Shown in pieces: positions 37,030 to 46,580 of a DNA stretch of 64,000 nucleotides. The translations under genes were made by a program, and so were the position numbers. Positions within the stretch are counted from its first letter, which is position 1; each line of letters starts with the position of its first letter. The notes below the pieces were generated by a model. The model saw only the letters and a program-made list of their open reading frames with translations, was not told the origin of the DNA and ran no database searches. Source of the stretch: Lepeophtheirus salmonis. Lineage: Eukaryota > Arthropoda > Copepoda > Siphonostomatoida > Caligidae. The stretch is taken from NCBI RefSeq assembly GCF_016086655.4, contig NC_052132.2:11162805-11226804 (forward strand), read 5' to 3'.

Positions 37030-37160
37030 ATCCATATTGATAATATTTGCGTATGAATTAATGCAATATTTTATATGGCGTACAATTATTGTTGAATTTG
37101 TATGTTCTAATGAGGGTTATATTAATGATATTATAACTTGTTAATAAATCTACAAACAAT

Positions 37161-37670
37161 ATTATACAGGGTGCAATAACATAATATACTTCTTTTTTAT
37201 TTGTTTTAATCATGGCTTAGAAGCAAAGCGTAAGGTCGATGTTTAACAACAAACTTTTAGCGTTCGTAAAGGTAGGACGTTGTCTGTTGTTTCGGGAGGT
37301 AATCAGAATTTTTGGCGTCAGTTAAAAAAAAGTCTGGACAAGTCATTTTTTATACATCAAGTCAAAAGTATTTTCCTTCGATTTACTCTATCTTTCTTTT
37401 GTCCTAACTCGCACATCTGAATTTCAAATTGTTATATATTTAAGTTTTAATGTTATATTGTTGTAGATCCTAATTAAAATAGCTTTATTTATGTTTCATA
37501 TCCAGAGCCTTATATCTGAACCTGTAGGTCAATGTATCTGGCCCTGTTTTTGTCCTTGAATATACACAGGTTTATAAATAACGAAGTTAGTTATTTAATG
37601 TTTTTTTTGGGAAATAATATTTGAATAATTGACTTTTTTCCTATAAATTATTATAATTTTATCGAAATTA
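37161..37670 (+). repeat. fold-back left arm
   Basis: Begins ATTATACAGGGTGCAATAAC. Shared blocks with the right arm include AGTCGATGTTTAAAAAT-like, GGTAGTACGTTGTTTGTTGT-like, GACAAGTCATTT, ACATCAAGTCAAAAGTATTT and TTTATAAATAAC. It lacks about 95 bp present in the right arm after the AAAAAAA tract, and carries about 100 bp that the right arm lacks near 37400-37500. Confidence 0.75.
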
Positions 37671-37767
37671 GTACAACGTGTACATTTGCCACAAGTAATG
37701 CAGTTTTCTTGTGCCCTTCTTTGACGCACACTCAAATAATACTAAATCAAACAATTAAAAAACTCTG

Positions 37768-37812
37768 AAATTGTTGAAATTTATTTCATATGAAATAAAA
37801 TTTCAACAATTT
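37768..37812. repeat. near-perfect 45-bp palindrome
   Basis: AAATTGTTGAAATTT reads inward on both sides of a central TTTCATATGAAA, with one extra T in one arm. It lies just beyond the 3' end of the transposase remnant on the minus strand. It could form a stable hairpin in RNA, or mark the fused ends of a small element. Confidence 0.7.
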
Positions 37813-37814
37813 GC

Positions 37815-38803
37815 TGTTGTATCTTTCAATATTATCACCGAATACATTGATCACCAACCGTAAACGGAATATAGAGGCTAAGTAGGCCTTTATTAGATCT
37901 TTGTTGTTGAAGTGGGACATATTCCTTATAGCAGAGAGCTTCAAGGAGCTATGGTGATGTTCGTCTACCTTCTGTCTCCGCTCTCAAAACATTAAGAAAT
38001 CGCACGGGTTAATATCAGGGCTGTTGGAAGTCCAGTCATCAGCTTTGATAACGACACGAAACTGGCTTTTAACTGCATGACAGTTTTAGTAGCATGAAGA
38101 GACACTGATTTTTGAAATCCCTTAAACCTTGTATATAGAGAGTATGTCGTTTCCATCCTTGGCATGACAACATTCTAAAGTAGGTCAAATTACAATGACG
38201 ATGTCAACTTGAGACTATTGTCAAAAATACGTGATACGTTATGACATTCACGTCACAGGTGATCAAGCCAAGCACCATTATCTTTGATGATAACTTTGTC
38301 TTAATCAGAGGAGGAAATTTACCCATGTCCTCTATCAGCAAGGGGTCATTTTTTTGGGATGTAGGAAGTGTCCAAGTTGAAGTTTGACTCATTAATGAAT
38401 ATTTTTATGATACCAGGTTTTTATTGACAAATTTGGCAATTTATAGGCTCTTTGCAACCTGATGTCCTTCACCTCTGTGGTAAGAAGTTGACGCCTTCCC
38501 CTAGTGTAGGACTGCAAGCAAAGATAGTCCTTGATGGCCCAAACCAGTGCCTCCTACTGATAGACCTCCTCAAGCCAATGAGATGTCAGGATATGCATTG
38601 ATAGATTGTTTGAGCCCCGCCAGTAAGTGCCTAGTGTGTGCACGACATGAAGAACTGGAAAGCACAATACCCAGCTTCAGTCGCTTGTAGACGTCATAGA
38701 CGGTGCTTCTATTATATTGTGTTACTTTTATGATTGCTTTAGTATCATTACTGGCCTCAAACAATTATGCAATGACTTTACGTTTGTCTTCTTGCTGCTT
38801 CAT
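37815..38803 (-). pseudogene. Tc1/mariner-like transposase inside the fold-back
   Basis: The minus strand starts MKQQEDKRKVIA, a stop, then LFEASNDTKAIIKVTQYNRS and TVYDVYKRLK, a helix-turn-helix DNA-binding domain. HLLAGLKQSINAYPDISLA follows. The middle is decayed but PPLIKTKLSSKIMVLGLITC is readable, corresponding to the strand before the second catalytic Asp. Near the end, WTSNSPDINPCDF is the third catalytic region and VDEHHHSSL the typical segment after it. Length of about 990 bp matches the family. Multiple stops and frameshifts make it non-functional. The family differs in sequence from the N-terminal scrap in the right arm, which suggests two elements are combined here. Confidence 0.75.
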
Positions 38804-39017
38804 TATAAAACTGAGCATATTAAGTATAAAAATAAAATTTGTTCTCTATGGACACTGGACAGTACTTTCAGGTGAAGTTAGAGCTCAGCAAGAATAAATC
38901 ACACGATTAAAAAAATCAATTAGAATTATATAATATTAAATATATAAATCTTATGATATTGTAACATACTATAATAAGCTTTTTGAAATGCAACATCTGC
39001 TTATGTATACGTAAAAA

Positions 39018-39130
39018 AAGCTAAGCAAAAGTGCTGGGCACTGTTGATAAGTAAAGAAATTGTGTTAATAATTTAATGTAGTATACGCTTGTAATATATT
39101 AATTTATTAAAGTATTGTTGGTTGCAACAG
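39018..39130 (+). repeat. secondary inverted repeat, left copy
   Basis: AAAAGTGCTGGGCACTGTTG and AAGTAAAGAAATTGTGTTAA match the reverse complement of 39885-39960. The pair brackets the right arm of the fold-back and crosses its outer boundary, so it belongs to a different event. Confidence 0.6.
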
Positions 39131-39289
39131 TTAAGTAAAATTAAGTTTAAATGAAAAATTTAAATATTTAAACAAAATAATATTTTTGATGAATACATAA
39201 GCCGATCTTGTATTTCAACAAAATGATCCTAGTAGGTTACTACAGCATAAGACTTATATATTTTTTGGTATATGAGTCCGTGATTTTTG

Positions 39290-39779
39290 AAATTTGATAA
39301 AATTATAGTATATGGTAGGAAAATAGTTAATAATTCAAATATTAGTTACTAAAAAAACTATGCAAAACTAACAAAGTTATTTATAAACATGTATATATTC
39401 AAGGATACAAGCATGACCGGTCTATTGGCATACAGATTTAGGTATGAAAAGATAGAGTAAATTGAAAGAAAATACTTTTGACTTGATGTATTAGAAATGA
39501 CTTGTCCAGGCTGAAGAAGTTTGCAATATCAACATCCGGCACACATTGCATCAAATACACTCAGCCTTTTCCACGATTGTGTGATACATACTTCTTTGAT
39601 CAATGCCATTTTTTTAAACTGACACCAAAAACTTCTGATTAGCTCCCAAAACAACAAACAACGTACTACCTGCACATATACTAAAAGTTGATTTTTAAAC
39701 ATCGACTAAACGCTGTATTTCTACAGCCTGAGTGTCACAAATAAAAAAAAGGATATTTTTGTATTACACCCTGTATAAT
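39290..39779 (-). repeat. fold-back right arm
   Basis: The inverted counterpart of 37161-37670, ending TTACACCCTGTATAAT. It retains an extra segment at about 39515-39612 that the left arm lost. Confidence 0.75.
39515..39612 (-). pseudogene. transposase N-terminal scrap in the right arm
   Basis: The minus strand reads MALIKEVCITQSWKRLSVFD, AMCAGC, a stop. This resembles the first helix of a Tc1/mariner DNA-binding domain and lies about 165 bp inside the ACAGGGTG end, where a transposase start would be expected. The coding sequence is then cut short, so the arm appears to be a 5'-end fragment of an element. Confidence 0.45.
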
Positions 39780-39884
39780 ATGTTTGTAGCTTTATTATAT
39801 AGTCATAATTCTAAAACATAACCCTCATTAAAACATAAATTAAAAAATATCAATAAAACATTCATTCCTATGCAAATACAACAA

Positions 39885-39960
39885 TATATTTTCCTATATT
39901 AAATTATTAACACAATTTCTTTACTTATGAATAGTGTCCAACACTTTTATCTTAATTTTT
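39885..39960 (-). repeat. secondary inverted repeat, right copy
   Basis: The plus strand reads TTAACACAATTTCTTTACTT and GTGTCCAACACTTTTATCTT, the inverse of 39018-39075. Confidence 0.6.
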
Positions 39961-39978
39961 TTTTCCTCATGATATTTA

Positions 39979-40636
39979 CCCTTAAACTATTTCGCCTTGG
40001 TTCATTTTGCTTTAAAGCAATGTTCCCTCTAGGATATTTTATCTTATTATGTAAATAAACGAAGAATATAAGACTTTTTTTCTTTTCATTGGTTGAAATT
40101 GATGTTACCTTTCGAATGTTTTAATCAAAAAATATTATGTTTATTCCTATGAAATGTTTTTTTTGTTTTGTGTTGGAATATTAATGCTAGTTTGTCAATT
40201 CATGATTATGATCTATAATAAATAATTCAACATATCTAATGGCAATTCTTAACACAGAAAGAAGAGATGAGCACTTCTTCAATTCGAACCCGTGTCGTGT
40301 TTGTTTATTTTTTTATTTTACTAATTTTATTACCTATTTTGTTTCTGGTTTGAATTAATTACATAGTTAGATTTTGTTGATGTATATACTGAAATTTGAG
40401 GCATCATTCTATCATTTTTTCAACAGTAAACATACAATTAACGTGTTTGAAAGTAACACAAATTCATATTTTGATTAAAACATTCCATGAAAACATCAAT
40501 TTCAATAAAAAAGAAACAATAACAATATATTGATTTCATTGATTTATATATTAACGCTAAATATAATTAAGGAAAAATGGTTTTAAGGCGTAATAGTTTA
40601 GGGTAAAATGTACTGAGGCAAAATAGTTTAAGGCGA
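39979..40636. mobile_element. MITE-like element with long inverted ends
   Basis: The left end CCCTTAAACTATTTCGCCTT matches the inverted right end (AGGCAAAATAGTTTAAGGCG). Pairing continues inward for roughly 170 bp, including GAAATTGATGTT and GAATGTTTTAATCAAAA. The right end also carries short internal repeats of AAGGCGTAATAGTTTAGG type. No coding frame is present. Length of about 660 bp and the inverted ends indicate a non-autonomous DNA element. Target duplication could not be decided. Confidence 0.7.
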
Positions 40637-41220
40637 AGGTACCTTGCACCCTTACCAACAGATCAGGTTCTTCAAATGAATTACTGTAATAAAAAACCTT
40701 TAATACTGTGATTAATTATTTAGCAAAATCCATTAATCTATTATAATTTTTTTGTAAAAGAAAAATGCCTCATTAAGAAATAGCTCTTTCAAAATAAAAA
40801 ACAAGAACTGAGTGACTAAACGATATTTGCAAAGTTTAGTGTTTTTTAATATAATATAGTATGCTTAATACTATATTACTTTTCCGATTTTATATTAATA
40901 TTAATTTTTTATCAAGAACAACAAATTAATTTAATGGGGAAATCATATGAATTGAGATAATTGATAAATGGCCTATGCCTCACCCACAGATGAGATTTTG
41001 GCCTTTTTATGACTCTGATGCATTTTTTGGTAGAAAAGCATAACAAGTTATACCTTTTCCTCCATAATTGTCTTGTCTACAACTAAAAGAACTTGCTGTT
41101 GCTTTATAAATAACTGCAATAATAACACGAGTATTGTATAGGTTTATTCTTTTTGTATATTTAACCTCCTCCAGAGCTTTATTTTTTGATCTACTGTTTA
41201 CTTAATATATCTTTTTTATA
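40637..41220. other. unassigned AT-rich sequence
   Basis: Nothing recognisable. The sequence before 41226 (TTTTTTATATTGCAG) looks like a splice acceptor for the following P-like gene. Confidence 0.45.
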
Positions 41221-42735
41221 TTGCAGTTCTCAACTTTGAGCTCTCGAACAGGACTCCACTGCCATACTTATCAAAGTTACGAGCTCTTCAGATATCAACC
41301 TCCTTAGTCACATTTCAAAAAAGGTAGATATTTAACACATTCATACAATTTATAACTTATCATTCATGATTTTATTTATATATGAGTATAATATTTTGTA
41401 TTGTATTTACAGAGCTGAGAAAGAAAGCAAGATGTTATTTGTCACCACTTCTGGGAATAGCTTCCTTGTGGCAAAACACACGCCCTGTGTTATACAACCA
41501 ACTTTGTGAGTCAGGAGTGATAATTTTGCCTTCTATCAAATATTTATAGAAACGTAAGAGTACCCTCAACTTTGATGGTGGAATTAAAGTTTGAACTAGT
41601 CAATACTTCCAAAGAAGAATGATAAAATAGCGGATCTTTAACAAAAACGTTATTATGCTTTATGATGAATAGTTTCCTTGGTTAATATAGAGGTCACCGT
41701 GATCCCTATCACAAAAATCAGCAACACAAGTATTAAGGACTATTTCATGGAAATTTTTAAACTTGTAACAGAAATGGGATTTGAAACAGTGGTTGTCATT
41801 GTGGACGCTCATAGAGCAAATTGAAAATTTTACAGTAAGGAGCTTGGAAAAAACACTTTATCTTCCTTCATCGGGAATCCATAAACACCCGCTGATTAAA
41901 AAATATTTCTGCTCTTCGAATCAGTCAGTTTATATTTACAAAACTTTTACAATGATTTTGTATACATTAAAGTATTATCATAAGCTTCCATCCTACGACA
42001 ACAAGGGGTGTTTCATTCATGCAGACTTTAACCAATTCAAGAAAATGTAAGAGATGGAGACTGGCATTGGCTTAAAATATACGCATAAACTGTGTCTTAA
42101 AGCTATTACTCCCAACCTCATTAAAAAATGTAAGTCAATTTATGTTTCAGATTTTTCGACGAAGCGACAATTAATGTTTTGAAAATTACGCAAAACAAGA
42201 AGAAGAACAATAATTGTCTTTTAAAGAAACTGCAAAAGTTTTGAAGATATTAAAAAGGTCCTGGGATTGTGTCAATATTTTTTTGACTTTTTTTGAGGTA
42301 TCCAAAATGGATTTATCTTTAAAGGCCACCTCAGTAAATGAGACAAAGCTGTTAGGGTTTTTGATTTCATTTCGGAATGGCTTAAGAAATGGGAAATGGC
42401 TACTCGGTTATAGGGATTGAGCTTACTAACCTTTTTTACAGCTCATTAAACATCAATGGATCTAGCTGAATTGCTAGAATACCTTTTGAATGAAGGAATG
42501 ACTGATTTTTTTAATATCAAAAATTCAATTCTGATCTTATGAGCATTGATTTGTGTGGTATCGGCAGCTTGGAGGTGGCAATTACTATTTTAGATGCCGA
42601 CAATTCCGGGAAGCTGAAAAAAAATTGTTTGTCTCTGTTTCTTTTGAAGAAATTAATTCTTCTGAACATTTTGAAGACTTTCCCTAAAATCTTTATCTTA
42701 ATTTTCAGGGGTTGCTTCCTCAAGGTGTATAATTA
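41221..42735 (+). pseudogene. P-element-like (THAP9-like) transposase pseudogene
   Basis: Recognisable by order. ELRKKARCYLSPLLGIASLW and LCESGVIILPS form the region before the RNase H-like core. Then VTVIPITKISNTSIKDYFME, KLVTEMGFETVVVIVDAHRA with N, and KIFLLFESVSLYLQNFYNDF match the segment around the second catalytic Asp (VDxHRxN ... FLLFDxxHLxKN). Next come DFNQFKKM, a stop, EMETGIGLKYTHKL, then FFDEATINVLKIT, SWDCVNIF, LAELLEYLLNE, and finally YRQLGGGNYYFRC with EAEKK, a near-diagnostic C-terminal block of P-like transposases. Several stops and frame changes kill it. GTAGAT at 41324 and TTTACAG at 41412 suggest an 87-bp intron, but the frame across it is uncertain. The N-terminal THAP zinc finger was not found. 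Confidence 0.75.
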
Positions 42736-43869
42736 ATATTTATTTTATTTTTATGTGCATAATACCATGTTTGAAAACCAACTATATATAATATCAATAT
42801 ACATACCTAAATACAACATTCTATGTAATTAGTGTTTCTGAAATATGATTTGTTTGCATATTTATTATTACCTACATTGAATACACGATACATATTATTT
42901 TCTTGTCATAATTAGTTTAATCAATAATCATCATTTGCTTACCATACTCAATGTCAACTGTCGTCAAATATATATATATATAACATTCAAAGTCACAAAT
43001 TATAATTTCTAGAGTAAAAAATGGTTCATATTTCACATATCATAATACTCAAGTTCCCTATTTGATTATAATTATAATAAGAATCATCATAAAAACAAAA
43101 CCATGGCCTAGTGGAAGGAAAAAAATAGAGAAATATCATTGCAATTATAATTATTCACTCAACCTTTATTATACTTGTCAAATTAGTCGAATTTTCAAAT
43201 ACCATTCTATTGAGTTTTAAGGTAAATTCTCAAATCAAATTAAGTGAAACAACCCAAGTGACATGCCTTTTTGAAAATTATTGAATGAAAAATTTATCTC
43301 TAAGAATTATGAAATATATATATATGAAGAAATGCAATTATCCCGACCTTATCAGAATCAGCCAAACCTAATTTTGGTACTTCAGCTAGGTAAGTTAATC
43401 ACGAACACCAAATTTAGAAAAAGTTTGCTTATCATTTACCTCTGGTAAAAATTGCAAATTCTAAACGTGTATGAAGTAAAACTTTTTTATTATGGGTTTT
43501 ATAATAAAATACATAACTTGATTAATAACATATTTTTATAATCAAATCAAATTTTTTTTAATTCCTTGTGGCATTTCACTCTCCTTAATTATATCAAGCA
43601 ATAAGTGATCAGGCCAGGACAGTTTATTAAATAAAGAAAACATTATCAAACTTCTGGTCAGAAAAAAAGAAGAAAAAATTAATAGTTTTTTAGTTATTTT
43701 CTTTTTTACTAATTATCATCTTTATATTATTACATACATTTATAGTTATAATTAAATTAGTAACTAATTTACATATATAAATACATAAATCCTTTTTCAA
43801 TTTTTAAATATTAACTAATTTTTTCCCCCTTTCCGTACCTTTGATTTGTAAGAGAATATCTTAAGCCAT
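42736..43869. other. unassigned AT-rich sequence
   Basis: Short AT-dinucleotide runs lie near 42966 and 43316. No gene or P-like inverted end was recognised. Confidence 0.5.
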
Positions 43870-44500
43870 GCCTCTTGTTGCAGATTATTTTTCTGAAAGT
43901 CTATAATCTCGATACCATGTATCTTTGGATGTCATTTCTAACTTGAACAAAACGTAATGCTAATGGTATGAGTTCTTCAGACAGGTACTGCAAATATGCC
44001 GTGAGAGTTCCTTGATTACTGTATCTACACAAGTTTTATTGACTGGTATGAATCATTCAAATGAGCTGATGAAGGAAGGCGAACTGTTACCATCAAGAAA
44101 AGTAATAAAAAATAAAAAACATACAATGTGATTTAGTTTCTGCTACTATACCGTCCCCTTAGATAATCTTGAACTATATTTTTACTGTCCAGATCGATCT
44201 TTATAGCATAAAGAAGCTTAGATATCACCCTTCTTTGTGTAAGGCACCAGGTCAGATAAAATGTCGAACCCTTTATCCTTTCGCACAATTATGTAGAGAA
44301 TTACCTGCATTACCAGTTCCTACAAATAACCGATAACAAAAGTATTAGAGGACAATGTTGTGCAAAGCTAAACGGAATCTTATTGTTTTCTTCTAGTCTA
44401 TCATCCAGAGATGGATAGTTGAGGTCCTTGATATAGCAACAAAATAATGACATTGGCTATATAATAGTTTAAGCCAACACTCAAATATTGACCAATGCTT
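43870..44500 (-). other. coding-like patches of unknown identity
   Basis: On the minus strand two stretches look coding: QVILYIIVRKDKGFDILSDL with VPYTKKGDI near 44210-44320, and YSNQGTLTAYLQYLSEELIP with LALRFVQVRNDIQRYMVSRL near 43910-44030. A pyrimidine-rich acceptor-like TTTTCTTGATGGTAACAG precedes the second. A competing frame is also partly open. No family is recognised. They may be exons of one gene, or pieces of a dead mobile element. Confidence 0.3.
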
Positions 44501-44683
44501 TTAATGAAAAAAGAGTGTCCTTTGATGGCAAATTTGTGAATTAGCAATACCTAATTGAAAAAAAGAAGAAAACTTACACAACACGCAGAAAAATTTGACT
44601 TATGTACTAATAACTGTATACATGTTGAATTGACGTTATTAAGGTGCTATAAAAATGGCCATCTGATTCTGACGTTGATTTAT

Positions 44684-44715
44684 ATATAAAGGGGGGACTG
44701 CAGCACTCCGAATGT
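44684..44715 (+). promoter_or_regulatory. TATA-box-like site
   Basis: TATATATAAAGGGGGGACTG followed by CAGCACTCC is an unusually sharp TATA-plus-GC transition in AT-rich surroundings. The next coding sequence downstream is the transposase at 45254, too far to link with confidence. It may be fortuitous. Confidence 0.2.
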
Positions 44716-45253
44716 AATTATTTTAGATATTTTAAATACAATATTTATATTCTAAATTTTAATTTATATTATATAAAAAGGATAATTAATAAGAAAAAAG
44801 AAGGAAAGGTGTTTATTTTGTATTTTCCATACTAAAGTTTAATAACGTCTATTTATTTAATAAATGGTCACTTATTGCTCTCTACAATGAAGGAAATTAG
44901 AATCACAAAAAAAATTATAAAATATCATAATCTTTTTTTGTTTTCATAGAAATATTTTATATTTATAACAATAAAAACAATTTTAATATTCTAAGAAGGA
45001 TTTCTAATTCCGGGGGCAACTGCATCAAGCTAATATATATGTACAGGTAAATAAAATGTGTCATACACAGTGAGATCAGCTTTTTTAGTTGGCAAGACAT
45101 AGCGGGCTTAGAAAAGTAATGAGGCCTTCAACAAATAAAGTTTTTAATAGGTGTTGTTGATTAAATGTTTAAGTTCCGATATTTTTGAATAGCTTAGATT
45201 ATAAGCTATTCATTGATGTACATGTTGTAAACAAAAATTATATATGTGTTGAA
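44716..45253. other. AT-rich sequence before the transposase
   Basis: Probably includes the element's 5' non-coding part. I looked for terminal inverted repeats between here and 46270-46400 and found none convincing. Confidence 0.4.
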
Positions 45254-46268
45254 ATGGAAGCAAGAATAGTCATCATAGGCAATTTAATCCCCGCCGGGAG
45301 GACCACCTCAGACATCAGGAAGGCCTTAAACGTCAGCAAGGCTACAGTCTGTAGAAACAAAAATCATTTGGATCATAGGAACAACCTTATGGCAAACCCA
45401 AGGGTTAAAAGACCCTCGAAAATGAAACCTGAACACATCATTGCGGCCTTGCAGATCCACCTAACGATGAAGATGTCAGAGTACGCCAAGAGGAAGAAGG
45501 TGCATCTGCCTACTTTGGGCAAGGCCATCCAAAAGGACGGAGGAAGCCAATTTAAAAAAATTAAGTGGTCATTCTTGTCCCAGAGTCAAAAAGAACTCTG
45601 TCTTCAGCGATATCAACAACTCTTGAATGATCTGAAGCACAACAGCAACTGGATATTTTTTTTCTTTGATGAAAATACCTTTACTATTGACCCCGTATAC
45701 AACAAGCAATTTAAGGGTGTGTTATGTTTTAGCAAAGCGGACAACAGCATCAGGAAAGTCATCAAGACCAAATATCCAGCCTCTGTGTTGATGTGTGTGT
45801 GTGGGGGGATGCTTGGAGAAAAATACCTCAAATTTGGTTTCCTTTTGGATACCGTTTACTTGCGGCCAACTACTTGATGGTATTGAAGAAAAACGTGGTC
45901 CTTTAGATCATCAAGACCATGAAAAGCCCAACAAGGCCACGTATGTAATTCAGCAGGACGGGGCTCCGACCCATACTGCTAATATTGTAGAAAAGTGGAT
46001 GGTAGGAAAAGGAAATTCTTGTCTAAGAACCCTTTGGCCTCTTCAAAGCTCAGATGTGAATCCGCTGGATTACTCCATTTGGTGGCAAATTGAGAAGAAG
46101 GTCTCTAATGTCGGCCACCCGAATATTGAGGCTCTCAAGACCTCTGTTAACTAGCAGTGGAGGATCATGAAAAAGAGCTACGTTGCCAATGTGTGCAAGG
46201 GGTTCCGAAGGTGGTTGGAGGCTGTCATTCAGTCTGATGGTGGCCGTATTCATAATTATTGTGCATAG
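45254..46268 (+). pseudogene. Tc1/mariner-like transposase, nearly full length
   Basis: The best-preserved transposase in the window, about 1 kb. The chosen start MEARIVIIGNL follows the family pattern; the open frame reaches back to 45185 but adds nothing conserved. AGRTTSDIRKALNVSKATVC is the helix-turn-helix. FFFDENTFTID carries the first catalytic Asp, QQDGAPTHTAN the second and SSDVNPLDYSIW the third, with 36 residues between the last two, so this is a D,D,D type close to the maT/mariner group. NIEALKTSVN, a stop, then GFRRWLEAVIQSDGGRI close the protein at TAG 46266-46268. It is dead: frameshifts fall between 45790 and 45920 and a stop interrupts at 46152. Confidence 0.9.
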
Positions 46269-46374
46269 CTATAAAAAATATTATAAAATAAAATTCCTAT
46301 GTACAACATCATCCTGATCCATTATGAGTACTTAAATGACTACTTGGGGGCCACCTCCAAATAATAATTTTTCT

Positions 46375-46580
46375 ACACCCGGAAGAGTAACAATGAGGGT
46401 TTGATCTTGAATGATCAGTTTAAATCCTTGTTTAACTGTAAAATTGAGGATCAACCTAGAGAGTAATTTCAGCCTATATGTATGTCCTTACTATATGCAG
46501 AGAGGGATTTTTACTTATTTTCTTTTGTTAACAATCAGTTGATCTATGAAACGTTAAAATTGTCCTCTTCCCTAAAAAAA
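46375..46580 (+). repeat. dispersed repeat R1, diverged copy
   Basis: Contains TTTAAATCCTTGTTTAACTG, AAAATTGAGGATCAACCTAG and AGTAATTTCAGCC, then a gap and ACAATCAGTTGATCTATGAA, in R1 order on the plus strand. Confidence 0.5.

Larger units (their letters stand above)
37030..39905. mobile_element. large fold-back (inverted-repeat) structure
   Basis: Two arms of about 500 bp, 37161-37670 and 39290-39779, are inverted copies of each other. They enclose about 1.6 kb that includes a dead transposase on the minus strand. Similarity continues outward for roughly 120 bp beyond ACAGGGTG/CACCCTGT (left 37030-37160, right 39780-39900), with the shared block ATAACCCTCATTA. Either the mobile unit is larger than the ACAGGGTG ends suggest, or a transposon end was duplicated in inverted orientation with its flank. 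Confidence 0.65.

Noticed and set aside
40270..40300. GGTTCGAATTG-like word (minus strand) as a tRNA T-arm
   Set aside because: No other tRNA features, and it lies inside the MITE-like element.
44990..46400. Terminal inverted repeats for the transposase at 45254-46268
   Set aside because: GGGGGCAACTGC on the left and GTGGCCCCCAAG inverted on the right share only a G-run, which is not convincing.
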